64,000 nucleotides of DNA from Streptomyces scabichelini (GCF_011045015.1 NZ_JAAKZY010000031.1:1-64000), one strand, 5' to 3'; shown: positions 33,466 to 42,054, numbered from the stretch's first letter. A program made the numbers and translations. Notes: generated by a model not told the origin, from the sequence alone.

Positions 33466-34530
33466 TCACCCTCCGGCTGTCAGGAGTTCGGCGATTTCGC
33501 GGGCCGTGTCCCGGGCTGGACGGCCGACGCCGATCAGGGTGGCGGAGGCGGGGCCGGTCCAGTCGCCGTAGCCGAGGAGATGGAGACGTGGCTCCTCCAC
33601 GGCACGAGTCCCGGCGGTGGGGATGTGGCCATGCGGGCCCCGCAGGCTCAAGGGCGCCAGGTGCGAGAGCGCCGGGCGGAAGCCGGTGCACCAGATGACC
33701 GCGTCGGCCGGCGCGCCAGTGCCGTCGGCCCATACGACACCGTCACGAGTCAGGCGTACGAACATGGGCGACGCCTTCAACAACCCCTTGTCCCGGGCCT
33801 CGCGCACGGGCGGTACGGCGACGATGTCTCCCAGGGACGCCACTCCCCCGGTGTCGGTGCGGTCCTCGTCGAGGGCGCAGCGGCGGGCGGTGGCCGCGTC
33901 GAACAGCGCCCGCCCGTCGATGTCGTCGGCGAGGAAGCGGGGCGGGCGCTGGGTGACCCAGGTCAGCTCGGCGTTGTACGCCAGGTCGGCGGCGATCTGC
34001 GCGCCGGAGTTGCCGCCGCCCACGACGATGACCTGCTGCCCGGCGAACTCGGCGGGGCCGCGGTATTCCACCGTGTGCAGCTGCCGCTCGGCGAAGGTGC
34101 CACGGCCGGGCACGGCGGGCAGGAAGGGACGCCACCAGGTGCCGGTCGCGCTGATCACCGCCCGTGCTCGCCAGGTGCCGGAGTCGGTCTCCACTCGCAG
34201 GAATTCGCCGTCGCGGTGGACGCCGATGACGCGCACAGGCCGCCGAACGGGCAGCGCGTACCGCTTCTCGTACTCGGTGAGGTACTCCACGACATGCCGC
34301 GCGTCCGGGTACACCTCACCCTCCTGTACGGGCATGGGGCGCCCCGGCAGCGAGGAGAACGCGGCCGGGGAGAAGAGATGGAGTGAGTCCCAGGCGTGCT
34401 GCCAGGCGCCGCCCGCCTCGGCCTGGGCGTCGAGGATGACGAAGTCCAGGCCGAGGCGGCGCAGGTGGTAACCGGCGGCGAGCCCGGCCTGGCCGCCGCC
34501 GATCACCACCACATCAGCGTGTTGCGTCAT
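33466..34530 (-). CDS. arsO: ArsO-like flavin monooxygenase (third)
   Basis: A 354-aa FAD/NAD(P) protein with VVVIGGGQAGLAAGYHL, VIVVGGGNSGAQIAADLA and ADAVIWCTGFRPALSHL. It is the last gene of the arsR-acr3-DUF2180-arsO operon and its ATG is inside the stop of the DUF2180 gene (ATGA at 34527-34530). Genes in this position in actinobacterial ars operons are called arsO. The chemistry is not established. Confidence 0.85.
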   Translation of the reverse strand: MTQHADVVVIGGGQAGLAAGYHLRRLGLDFVILDAQAEAGGAWQHAWDSLHLFSPAAFSSLPGRPMPVQEGEVYPDARHVVEYLTEYEKRYALPVRRPVRVIGVHRDGEFLRVETDSGTWRARAVISATGTWWRPFLPAVPGRGTFAERQLHTVEYRGPAEFAGQQVIVVGGGNSGAQIAADLAYNAELTWVTQRPPRFLADDIDGRALFDAATARRCALDEDRTDTGGVASLGDIVAVPPVREARDKGLLKASPMFVRLTRDGVVWADGTGAPADAVIWCTGFRPALSHLAPLSLRGPHGHIPTAGTRAVEEPRLHLLGYGDWTGPASATLIGVGRPARDTAREIAELLTAGG

Positions 34531-34727
34531 GCCGCCCGCGCCGCCGCACACATGGGGCATCGCACCATACGGGCCGGTGCCTGGTACGGAGTACTGAGCA
34601 TCGATCCCCCTCGGACATCATTCACGACCACGTGAGCGTGCTCCTCACAGACGGCGGCGCCACAGTCGCGGCAGATACCGACGGCCGTGCCAATCGCTCC
34701 CTGCGTGCGGCAGTCGAGGCAATGCAT
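34527..34727 (-). CDS. Small zinc-ribbon protein (DUF2180-like)
   Basis: A 66-aa protein with three CxxC pairs (HCLDC, CRDC, CPMC) and a CEEHAH segment, as in DUF2180 proteins. ATG 34727 is nested in the acr3 stop (ATGA), and its own stop overlaps the arsO start by 4 bp, so it is translationally locked into the operon. It may bind zinc structurally or bind As(III); the role is unknown. Confidence 0.82.
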   Translation of the reverse strand: MHCLDCRTQGAIGTAVGICRDCGAAVCEEHAHVVVNDVRGGSMLSTPYQAPARMVRCPMCAAARAA

Positions 34728-35833
34728 CAACGGGCTCCCTCCGCGGTGGCCAGTTCGGATGGGGCGAACTTCTTGCGCCAGGCCAGCGACACGTACACCA
34801 GCGCGACCAGGACCGGCACCTCGATGAGCGGGCCGACGACGCCCGACAGCGCCTGGCCGGACGTCACACCGAACGTGCCGATGGCGACCGCGATGGCCAG
34901 CTCGAAGTTATTGCCGGCCGCCGTGAACGCGAGGGTCGCGGTGCGGTCGTACGCAAGGCCGATCACCTTGCCGAGGGCGAACGTGCCGAACCACATGACG
35001 GCGAAGTAGACGAGCAGCGGAAGCGCGATGCGCGCCACGTCGAGCGGCTGCGAGGTGATCGTCTTTCCCTGCAGGGCGAAGAGGACGACGATCGTGAAGA
35101 GCAGCCCGTACAGCGCCCAAGGGCCGATCTTCGGGAGGAAGTTGGACTCGTACCGCTCGCGGCCGAGCTTCTGCTCGCCGAACCGGCGGGTGAGGAAGCC
35201 TGCCAGCAGCGGGACACCCAGGAAGATGACGACGTTCAGTGCGATCTTCCACATGGAGATGTCGAGTTGTTCGCCCTCACCGAGGCCGAGCCAGCCGGGC
35301 AGCAGGTCAAGGTAGAACCAGCCCAGCAGGCCGAACGCCAGTACCTGGAAAACGGAGTTGAGGGCCACGAGCACGGCGGCGGCCTCGCGGTCGCCGCAGG
35401 CCAGGTCGTTCCAGATGATCACCATGGCGATGCAGCGGGCGAGCCCGACGATGATCAGGCCGATGCGGTACTCGGGCAGGTCGGGCAGGAAGATCCACGC
35501 CAGCGCGAACATCACGGCCGGGCCGACGACCCAGTTGATGACCAGGGACGAAACCATCAGCTTGCGGTCGCCGGTGACGGCGTCGAGCTTGTCGTAGCGG
35601 ACCTTGGCCAGAACCGGATACATCATGATCAGCAGGCCGACGGCGATGGGCAGCGAGATGCCGCCGATCTCGACCTTGGCGAGGGCGTCGTTCAGGCCGG
35701 GGATGAGCCTGCCGAGGCCGAGGCCGAGGGCCATGGCGGCGAGGATCCAGACGGCGAGGAAGCGGTCGAGTGTCGAAAGCTTCGCGACGACCGAGGATTC
35801 CTCGGTGGTCGCGGGTGCTTCGGTGGGGGTCAC
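34727..35833 (-). CDS. acr3: Arsenite efflux permease Acr3
   Basis: A 368-aa membrane protein of the Acr3 (BASS superfamily) type with about 10 helices. The conserved segment IIWNDLACGDREAAAVLVAL contains the family's key cysteine, and TAAGNNFELAIAVAIGTFG is the second signature. It exports As(III) using the proton gradient. GTG 35833 overlaps the arsR stop (GTGA), so the long open frame further upstream is rejected. Confidence 0.95.
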   Translation of the reverse strand: MTPTEAPATTEESSVVAKLSTLDRFLAVWILAAMALGLGLGRLIPGLNDALAKVEIGGISLPIAVGLLIMMYPVLAKVRYDKLDAVTGDRKLMVSSLVINWVVGPAVMFALAWIFLPDLPEYRIGLIIVGLARCIAMVIIWNDLACGDREAAAVLVALNSVFQVLAFGLLGWFYLDLLPGWLGLGEGEQLDISMWKIALNVVIFLGVPLLAGFLTRRFGEQKLGRERYESNFLPKIGPWALYGLLFTIVVLFALQGKTITSQPLDVARIALPLLVYFAVMWFGTFALGKVIGLAYDRTATLAFTAAGNNFELAIAVAIGTFGVTSGQALSGVVGPLIEVPVLVALVYVSLAWRKKFAPSELATAEGAR

Positions 35834-36138
35834 GGGCAGGCCCTCTTGTTGTCGGCGGCGGTACGAGCGGACTCGGCCAGGTCGGCGAACTGACCTGCGA
35901 GCAAGGCGATGACGTCCGGGCGGACTTTGTAGTAGGTGAACCGCCCGCACGGCTCGGTCTCGACGACCCCGGCCTCGCGCAGCACTCTCAGATGGTTGGA
36001 GAGGTTGGTCTGCTTGGCGCCGGTCTCCTCCACCAGGTGGGTGGTGCACAGCGTCTCGCGGGCGAGCAGGGTCACGATTTGGAGCCTGAGCGGGTCGGCC
36101 AGAACCCGGATCAGGTCAGTGTCGACTGACGTCATCAT
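35830..36138 (-). CDS. arsR: ArsR-family repressor of the acr3 operon
   Basis: A 102-aa winged-helix repressor: LIRVLADPLRLQIVTLLA, then ETLCTTHLVEETGAKQTNLS, then GVVETEPCGRFTYYKV. Cysteines occur in ETLCTTH, EPCGRF and the C-terminal RACP rather than as a CVC pair, so the sensing site differs from the 30104 protein. First gene of the acr3 operon and divergent from arsC. Confidence 0.92.
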   Translation of the reverse strand: MMTSVDTDLIRVLADPLRLQIVTLLARETLCTTHLVEETGAKQTNLSNHLRVLREAGVVETEPCGRFTYYKVRPDVIALLAGQFADLAESARTAADNKRACP

Positions 36139-36151
36139 GGACTGATACTCT

Positions 36152-36189
36152 CACATCAGTGGTGGCTGACACCATCGGGTGCTGATGTG
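36152..36189. promoter_or_regulatory. Divergent arsR/arsC operator region
   Basis: CACATCAG (36152-36159) and CTGATGTG (36182-36189) form an exact 8-bp inverted repeat. A further ACTGAT at 36141-36146 pairs with ATCAGT at 36155-36160. The sites cover the promoters of both the acr3 and arsC operons, so one ArsR could control both. Confidence 0.6.
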
Positions 36190-36253
36190 ATCCAATCCCG
36201 CCCCTTCTGCGGGACAGCTCCCGTCCCCGTTGCGAGACAAGAGAGACCTCCTG

Positions 36254-36667
36254 ATGTCCGACAAGCCTTCCGTGCTCTTCGTCTGTGTCCACAACGCCGG
36301 CCGCTCCCAGATGGCCGCCGCGTGGCTGACCCACCTGGCCGGAGACCGCGTCGAGGTCCGCTCCGCGGGTTCCAACCCGGGCGCCGCCGTGAACCCGGCC
36401 GCCGTCGAGGCCATGCGCGAGGTCGGCATCGACATCTCCGCCGAGGTCCCGAAGATGCTGACCGTGGACGCGGTCAAGGAGTCGGACGTCTGCATCACGA
36501 TGGGCTGCGGTGACACCTGCCCGGTCTTCCCCGGCAAGCGGTACCTGGACTGGGAGCTCGAGGACCCGGCCGGTCAGGGCGTCGAGGCCGTCCGCCCGAT
36601 CCGCGACGAGATCAAGACCCTGATCGAGGGCCTCATCAAGGAGATCGCCCCGGAGAAGACGGCATGA
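36254..36667 (+). CDS. arsC: Arsenate reductase, thioredoxin-coupled type
   Basis: A 137-aa protein with the low-molecular-weight phosphatase fold. The loop C11-V-H-N-A-G-R17-S is the arsenate-binding CX5R site. C80, C85 and C89 (CITMGCGDTC) provide the cysteines of the redox relay. It reduces As(V) to As(III) for export by Acr3. The adjacent thioredoxin reductase and thioredoxin genes point to thioredoxin as electron donor. The stop overlaps the next start by 4 bp. Confidence 0.93.
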   Translation: MSDKPSVLFVCVHNAGRSQMAAAWLTHLAGDRVEVRSAGSNPGAAVNPAAVEAMREVGIDISAEVPKMLTVDAVKESDVCITMGCGDTCPVFPGKRYLDWELEDPAGQGVEAVRPIRDEIKTLIEGLIKEIAPEKTA

Positions 36668-37653
36668 GCGAAACCCGCAACCCCACGGACGAGATCCGCG
36701 ACGTCATCGTCATAGGCTCCGGCCCCGCCGGATACACCGCCGCCCTCTACACCGCCCGCGCCGAGCTCAAGCCGCTCGTCTTCGGCGGTGCCATCTTCGT
36801 CGGCGGCGCGCTGACCACGACCACCGAGGTCGAGAACTTCCCCGGCTTCCCGCAGGGCATCGACGGCCCGGTCCTCATGGAGAACATGCGGGCCCAGGCC
36901 GAACGCTTCGGTGCCGAGATGATCGACGACGACATCGTCGAGGTCGACCTGACCGGTGACATCAAGACCGTCACCGACACGGCCGGGACCGTCCACCGGG
37001 CGCGCGCCGTGATCGTCGCGACCGGCTCCGGTTACCGCAAGCTCGGCCTGGCGCGCGAGGACGAGCTCTCCGGCCGGGGCGTGTCCTGGTGCGCGACCTG
37101 TGACGGCTTCTTCTTCCGTGACCGCGACATCGTGGTGGTCGGCGGCGGCGACACCGCGATGGAGGAGGCGACCTTCCTCACCCGCTTCGCCCGCTCGGTG
37201 ACCGTCGTGCACCGCCGCTCCACGCTGCGCGCCTCCCAGGTCATGCAAAACCGTGCCTTCGCCGACGACAAGATCTCCTTCGCGTTCGACAGCGAGATCG
37301 CGGAGATCAAGGAAGCGGACGGCAAGCTCGCCGGGGTCGTGCTGCGCGACGTCCCCACCGGCAAGACCCGCGACCTGGACGTGACAGGCCTGTTCATCGC
37401 GATCGGCCACGACCCGCGCACCGAACTCTTCACCGGCCAGCTGGAGTTGGACTCCGAGGGCTATCTGAAGGTCGAATCCCCCTCGACCCGTACGAACATC
37501 CCGGGCGTCTTCGGCGCCGGCGACGTCGTCGACCACACCTACCGCCAGGCCATCACCGCCGCGGCCTCCGGCTGCGCGGCTGCTCTGGACGCCGAACGGC
37601 ACCTCACGGCCCTCGCCGACGCACCCGCGATGGCCGCGGCCGTCGCCGTCTGA
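36664..37653 (+). CDS. trxB: Thioredoxin reductase of the arsenic operon
   Basis: A 329-aa FAD/NADPH enzyme with the redox pair C143-A-T-C146 (SWCATCDGFF), the FAD motif VIGSGPAGYTAALYTARA and the NADPH motif VVGGGDTAMEEA. It reduces thioredoxin, which recycles ArsC. Such copies in ars operons are also named arsT. The start is coupled to arsC by ATGA. Confidence 0.95.
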   Translation: MSETRNPTDEIRDVIVIGSGPAGYTAALYTARAELKPLVFGGAIFVGGALTTTTEVENFPGFPQGIDGPVLMENMRAQAERFGAEMIDDDIVEVDLTGDIKTVTDTAGTVHRARAVIVATGSGYRKLGLAREDELSGRGVSWCATCDGFFFRDRDIVVVGGGDTAMEEATFLTRFARSVTVVHRRSTLRASQVMQNRAFADDKISFAFDSEIAEIKEADGKLAGVVLRDVPTGKTRDLDVTGLFIAIGHDPRTELFTGQLELDSEGYLKVESPSTRTNIPGVFGAGDVVDHTYRQAITAAASGCAAALDAERHLTALADAPAMAAAVAV

Positions 37654-37688
37654 CGGCCCCCGCCTCATATGCGTACCTGGAGATCCCC

Positions 37689-38012
37689 ATGGCCCTCAAG
37701 AACGTCACCGACGACTCCTTCGAACAGGACGTCCTCAAGAGCGACAAGCCCGTGCTCGTCGACTTCTGGGCGGCCTGGTGCGGCCCCTGCCGCCAACTCG
37801 CCCCCTCCCTGGAGGCGATCGCGACCGAGCACGGCGAGGGGATCGAGATCGTCAAGCTCAACATCGACGAGAACCCGGCCACCGCCGCCAAGTACGGCGT
37901 GATGTCCATCCCGACGATGAACGTCTACGTCGGCGGAGAGGTCGCCACGACCATCGTCGGCGCGAAGCCGAAGGCCGCGCTGGAGCGAGACCTCAAGCAC
38001 TTCCTGGGCTGA
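37689..38012 (+). CDS. trxA: Thioredoxin of the arsenic operon
   Basis: A 107-aa thioredoxin with the active site W30-C31-G-P-C34 and the cis-proline segment MSIPTMNVY. It starts 36 bp after trxB and is followed by a strong hairpin terminator at 38036, so it closes the arsC operon. It should carry electrons to ArsC. Confidence 0.95.
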   Translation: MALKNVTDDSFEQDVLKSDKPVLVDFWAAWCGPCRQLAPSLEAIATEHGEGIEIVKLNIDENPATAAKYGVMSIPTMNVYVGGEVATTIVGAKPKAALERDLKHFLG

Positions 38013-38035
38013 GACAGGGGCAACGCACAGTGAAC

Positions 38036-38062
38036 GGGCCGCTCCCCGTCAGGGAGCGGCCC
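38036..38062 (+). terminator. Terminator after the arsC-trxB-trxA operon
   Basis: GGGCCGCTCCC, CGTCA loop, GGGAGCGGCCC: a perfect 11-bp stem with a 5-base loop, 24 bp after the trxA stop. No U tract follows, as is common in high-GC actinobacteria. Confidence 0.85.
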
Positions 38063-38174
38063 ATTCGCCATGGGTCTGCTCAGACGGACACGGGGGTCTT
38101 CTCGCCGGGGACGAGGAGTGCGCCAGCCGGACGTAGGTGACCATGCCGAGTACCTGCATTCGGGCCGCTACCGG

Positions 38175-38579
38175 CTACACCCGGCTGGAAGTCGCCGCCG
38201 CCGTCGTCGTACCGACCGAGGGATCCAGGATCGTGCGCACCCTGTTCAGGCCGTCGTAGTTCACCGAGTACCAGGACCAAGTGCCGCGGCGTTCGCGGTT
38301 CAGGAGTCCTGCTTCGGTCATGAGCTTCAGGTGGTGGCTGACGGTCGGCTGCCGGAAGCCCAGGCAGTCGGCCAGGTCGCACACGCATGCCTCGCCGGAC
38401 GGCGCGCGCTCGATGATGCGGAATATCTGCAGCCGCGTGGGGTCGGCGATGGCCTTGAGCATGGCGGCAAGACGCTCGGCTTCTTCCCGCTCGATGAGCA
38501 GGCAGGCCAGGCCGGGGGAACAGGTATCGGCCTTCGTCTCGTCCGCAACCTCCGCGGCGCCCAATTCAGTGATAGCCAT
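38175..38579 (-). CDS. arsR: ArsR-family repressor (fourth)
   Basis: A 134-aa winged-helix repressor with the As(III) motif EACVCDLADCLG and FRQPTVSHHLKLMTEAGLL. More cysteines occur near the N-terminus (DTCSPGLACLL). It is divergent from the fused arsenate reductase gene at 38744 and likely controls it through the GTCTAT/ATAGAC repeat between them. Confidence 0.92.
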   Translation of the reverse strand: MAITELGAAEVADETKADTCSPGLACLLIEREEAERLAAMLKAIADPTRLQIFRIIERAPSGEACVCDLADCLGFRQPTVSHHLKLMTEAGLLNRERRGTWSWYSVNYDGLNRVRTILDPSVGTTTAAATSSRV

Positions 38580-38667
38580 CTATGAACCATAAGCATGAGC
38601 CAAGTACCAACCGTGTGTTCGAGGCCACACCGGGGGCCTTGTTCACCAAGCGTTCACTTAGGTTGAC

Positions 38668-38686
38668 GTCTATCCAAGACATAGAC
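38668..38686. promoter_or_regulatory. Candidate ArsR operator GTCTAT-N7-ATAGAC
   Basis: A perfect 6-bp inverted repeat with a 7-bp spacer, overlapping a TTGACG -35-like hexamer (38663-38668), between the divergent arsR and arsC-like genes. Confidence 0.6.
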
Positions 38687-38743
38687 ATGCACCTATTATC
38701 CGCGGTGGGGGAGCCAGCGAGCTGCCCATCGAGGAGCCGCCCC

Positions 38744-39424
38744 ATGGACGAGCAAAGCCCTCTCGGCCCAGGTCGCCGAGCAGCCCCACCCCTGCGGGAC
38801 ATCAACCCCGTACTCGAGCGCATCACTCTCCGGCTGGCCGCACGGCACAGCAGGGCCTTCTCGCGGGAGACGGTCGAGAACTACGTCGAGGAGTGCTCCT
38901 GGCTGGTGTCGGCGAACGCGCGTGTGGGGCACCATCTCCCGGTCCTGGTCGAGCGGTTCGCGGACCAGCGGCTCGGTGCTCTCGCCCGTGGCATGGGGCT
39001 GTCGCCGAAGCCGGTGCCCGAAGTGCTGTTCGTGTGCACGGAGAACGCGGGGCGCTCGCAGCTGGCTGCCGCGCTAATGCGCTACCGGGTGGGCGACGGG
39101 ATCCGCGTGCTGACCGCCGGTTCCGCGCCCGGTACGGAGATCGCCCCGGTGGTGCTCCAACTGCTGGCCGAGCAGGGGCTGGACGCGGACGACGAGTTCC
39201 CCAAGCCGCTGACCGCCGAGGTGGTCACGGCCGCCGACGTCGTCGTCACGCTGGGCTGTGGCGACGCGTGCCCGGTCCGGCCCGGGCGCCGCTACCTGGA
39301 CTGGGACCTGCCGGAGTTGTGCGGGCTGGATATCGAGAGTGCGCGGGCGGTGCGGGACGCGCTCGCCACCCGTATCGACGTACTGGCGCGTGAACTGTTG
39401 CCCACAGGAGTTCCCCGGAGATGA
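38744..39424 (+). CDS. ArsC-type arsenate reductase with N-terminal three-helix domain
   Basis: A 226-aa protein. Residues about 15-85 are a helical N-terminal domain (NPVLERITLRLAARHSRAFS, then ETVENYVEECSWLV). The rest is a phosphatase-fold arsenate reductase with C98-TENAG-R104 and VTLGCGDACPV. This architecture is that of actinobacterial arsenate-mycothiol transferases, so it may use mycothiol instead of thioredoxin and complement the first ArsC. The in-frame ATG 38744 after GGAG is preferred; the open frame reaches further upstream through the operator. Confidence 0.85.
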   Translation: MDEQSPLGPGRRAAPPLRDINPVLERITLRLAARHSRAFSRETVENYVEECSWLVSANARVGHHLPVLVERFADQRLGALARGMGLSPKPVPEVLFVCTENAGRSQLAAALMRYRVGDGIRVLTAGSAPGTEIAPVVLQLLAEQGLDADDEFPKPLTAEVVTAADVVVTLGCGDACPVRPGRRYLDWDLPELCGLDIESARAVRDALATRIDVLARELLPTGVPRR

Positions 39425-39492
39425 GTTGCCCAGGTGAGGGGCGGTACGTAGCGTCGTAGGCGCGCAGATCGCCACTCCCTGGAGGCTCTCCC

Positions 39493-40881
39493 GTGACCCG
39501 TGTGATCGCCGTCGGCGGCAGCGATGCCGGTATCAGTGCCGCCCTGCGGGCCCGGGAACTCGACCCGGGCAGCGAGGTCACCGTGGTGGTGGCCGACGCC
39601 TACCCCAACTTCTCGATCTGCGGCATCCCTTACTACGTCTCCGGCGAGGTCACGCACTGGAGCAACCTCGCCCACCGCACCGCCGAGGACCTGGCGGCCA
39701 CCGGCATGGACGTACGCATCAACACCCGCGCCACGCACATCGATCCGGCCGCCAAGCGGCTGACGGTACGGGATGCGGACGGGCGGAGTGAGGAACTGCC
39801 GTACGACGCCCTGGTCGTCGGGACCGGCGCGGTCAGCGTGCTGCCGCCCATCGAAGGGCTGGCCGGCCTGGGCCCCGAGCAGGGCGTGCATCTGCTGCAC
39901 AGCATGGGCGACACCTTCGAGCTGGAACGCGGCCTCGACGCACGGCAGTCCGCCAACGCCGTGATCATCGGGGCCGGTTACATCGGCCTGGAGATGGCCG
40001 AGGCGCTGACCACGCGCGGGATCGCCGTCACGCAGATCGAGGCGCTGCCCGAGGTGCTGCCGACCGTCGACGGTGAACTTGGCGCGCTGGTACGGGATGA
40101 GCTCGTGGCGCACGGCGTCGACGTGCTGACCGGCACCACCGTCAAGGGCATCTTCCGGGAGGCGGGCGACCGGCTGCGGGTGGAGACCACCGGCGCGGAC
40201 GGCGCCCCCTTGACCCGGGAGACCGACCTCGTCCTGGTCGTCGTCGGCGTACGCCCCGACACCACCCTGGCCGCCGAGGCCGGCGCCGAACTCGGCTTCC
40301 GCGGCGCCATCGCGGTCGACGACCGGATGCGTACGTCACTGCCCGGTGTGTACGCAGCCGGGGACTGCGTCGTCACCCACCACCGCATGCTCGGCACCAC
40401 CTGGCTGCCGCTGGGCACCACCGCACACAAGCAGGGCCGGGTCGCGGGCGAGAACGCGCTCGGCGGCGACCGGCGCTTCGCGGGCAGTCTGGGCACGCAG
40501 GTCGTGAAGGTCTTCGACCTGGTGGCCGCCCGGACGGGGCTGCGCGAGCACGAGGCCCTTGCGGCGGGCCGCGGTTGGACGCCGATGACCACCGCCAGCG
40601 CCCCCGACGACCACAAGGCGTACTACCCCGGCGCCACCCCGATCGCGGCCCGCATCACCGGGGACAGCGGCAGCGGGCTGTTGCTGGGTGCCCAGCTCGT
40701 CGGGCGGCGCACCGCCGAGATCTCCAAGCGCGTCGACACGTACGCGACCGCCCTGTTCCACGGCATGAGCGTGGACGACGTCAGCGACCTCGACCTCTCC
40801 TACACGCCGCCGCTGGGATCTCCTTGGGACGCGGTGCAGTTGGCGACCCAAGCCTGGGTACGCGAGCACGGGCGTAAGTAG
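39493..40881 (+). CDS. CoA-disulfide-reductase-like FAD oxidoreductase
   Basis: A 462-aa pyridine nucleotide-disulfide oxidoreductase. C43 in NFSICGIPYYVSG is the single redox cysteine of CoA-disulfide reductases and NADH oxidases. The NAD site is NAVIIGAGYIGLEMAEAL, and the C-terminal dimerisation domain is present. No rhodanese domain is fused. GTG 39493 has GGAGG 8 bases upstream. It lies 68 bp after the arsC-like gene, probably in one operon, where it could keep thiols reduced or reduce a mixed disulfide formed during arsenate reduction. Confidence 0.82.
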   Translation: MTRVIAVGGSDAGISAALRARELDPGSEVTVVVADAYPNFSICGIPYYVSGEVTHWSNLAHRTAEDLAATGMDVRINTRATHIDPAAKRLTVRDADGRSEELPYDALVVGTGAVSVLPPIEGLAGLGPEQGVHLLHSMGDTFELERGLDARQSANAVIIGAGYIGLEMAEALTTRGIAVTQIEALPEVLPTVDGELGALVRDELVAHGVDVLTGTTVKGIFREAGDRLRVETTGADGAPLTRETDLVLVVVGVRPDTTLAAEAGAELGFRGAIAVDDRMRTSLPGVYAAGDCVVTHHRMLGTTWLPLGTTAHKQGRVAGENALGGDRRFAGSLGTQVVKVFDLVAARTGLREHEALAAGRGWTPMTTASAPDDHKAYYPGATPIAARITGDSGSGLLLGAQLVGRRTAEISKRVDTYATALFHGMSVDDVSDLDLSYTPPLGSPWDAVQLATQAWVREHGRK

Positions 40882-40955
40882 GCTCTGACGTGGGCCGGCC
40901 GACGGGGCACCGCCAAGCAGCCCGTCGGCCGGAGTCTGTGGACGCGGGCCCGCAG

Positions 40956-41246
40956 TCAAGGGTCCGCGTCGGTGAGGCACAGGGAGATCAGCGTCCGGGC
41001 CTCGGCCAGGGTGCCGGCGGTGATGATCTCGCCCAGGGTCCTCGGGTCGGTGGTGAAGGTCAGCCATCCCGCCTGACCTGGGGGCAGGAAACGTACGCGG
41101 ACCTTCGTCGAGTACCACCGTTTGCGGTGGTAGAGCGTGCCGATGGTGGGGATGTGGTGCCGTCCGTGGACGGCGCCCCACCGGGGGTAGCCGGTCGCCC
41201 AGACCGGAAGGTCGATGTACGAGTCCTCCTCCGACCCTCCGGTCAC
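40956..41246 (-). CDS. Small hypothetical protein
   Basis: A 96-aa protein, GTG start, rich in aromatic residues (WATGYPRWGAVHGRHHIP, then LYHRKRWYSTKVRVRFLPPG). I recognise no family. It lies 10 bp downstream of the winged-helix regulator gene on the same strand, so it may be co-transcribed. Coding potential is supported only by length and position. Confidence 0.5.
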   Translation of the reverse strand: MTGGSEEDSYIDLPVWATGYPRWGAVHGRHHIPTIGTLYHRKRWYSTKVRVRFLPPGQAGWLTFTTDPRTLGEIITAGTLAEARTLISLCLTDADP

Positions 41247-41256
41247 GGCCTACGTC

Positions 41257-42054
41257 CTATGCCATGGGCGTCGGAGTGATCGACGGCTCGGCCCGCGCCC
41301 CCTCAGCACACGACGAACCGCACTCCAGCCGGTACCCCAGGCCGCGGATGGCGTCGATGGTGCAGCAGCTCTTGCCGTCCTCCCGGAGCCTGTTGCGCAC
41401 CCGGCGGATGTGCACGGTGAGGGTGTTGCTGTCCAGGCTGTCGGTGCCCCACACGGCGCGGGTCAGTTCGGCCCGGCTGACGACCCGGCTGGCGTGCTCC
41501 ATCAAGTAGCGCAGCAGCATGAATTCACGGACGGGCAACTGCAGCGAGTGGCCGCGTACATAGACGTGAAAGCCCGCTGGATCAAGCTCGATGTCACCGA
41601 CGACGAGCGGCTGCGTGTCGCTGTCGTCGTCCCGACCGCCGGACATCAGCAGGGGGACGATCTCCCCGGTCCGGTAGGGGCGGGCCACGAAGGCGATGGC
41701 GCCGGCCGCCACCGCGGCCGTCGCCTCCGCGGCTCCCTCAGGTCCGGCTCCCACCAGGACCGGCACCGGGTGGAGCCGGGCGATCAGCTCGGTGACCCGC
41801 GCCGCCCCGACCACCGGCAGCGGGGCACCGAGCAGCACCGCGCGCGGGTGGCAGGCGCCGACCTGGAGCAGCGCCTCGGCGCCGTCGTGGCAGACGACGG
41901 TCCGGATGCCCGCGCCTTCGAAGCCCGCCAGGGCCATGGCGGCCAGGTCCTCGTCGGGCTCGGCCAGCAGCAAGTCGGGGTTCTTGCCGTCTTCCGGACC
42001 GCTCAGGCTGCCTTTCACGGCAGGCTGAAGTGGCCTGTGTGCTTCGGGTGTCAC
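41257..42054 (-). CDS. OmpR-type winged-helix regulator with a degenerate receiver
   Basis: A 265-aa protein. Residues about 25-135 have the fold of a response-regulator receiver, but the phosphate-accepting Asp is replaced by Gly-76 (AVLLGAPLPVV) and the conserved Lys by Arg (FVARPYR). Residues about 155-250 are a typical OmpR/PhoB winged helix (REFMLLRYLMEHASRVVSR, then TLTVHIRRVRNRLRE). No histidine kinase gene is adjacent. GTG 42054 has AAGGAG 8 bases upstream. It lies downstream of pstB, so control of the pst genes without phosphorylation is a reasonable guess. Confidence 0.85.
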   Translation of the reverse strand: MTPEAHRPLQPAVKGSLSGPEDGKNPDLLLAEPDEDLAAMALAGFEGAGIRTVVCHDGAEALLQVGACHPRAVLLGAPLPVVGAARVTELIARLHPVPVLVGAGPEGAAEATAAVAAGAIAFVARPYRTGEIVPLLMSGGRDDDSDTQPLVVGDIELDPAGFHVYVRGHSLQLPVREFMLLRYLMEHASRVVSRAELTRAVWGTDSLDSNTLTVHIRRVRNRLREDGKSCCTIDAIRGLGYRLECGSSCAEGARAEPSITPTPMA

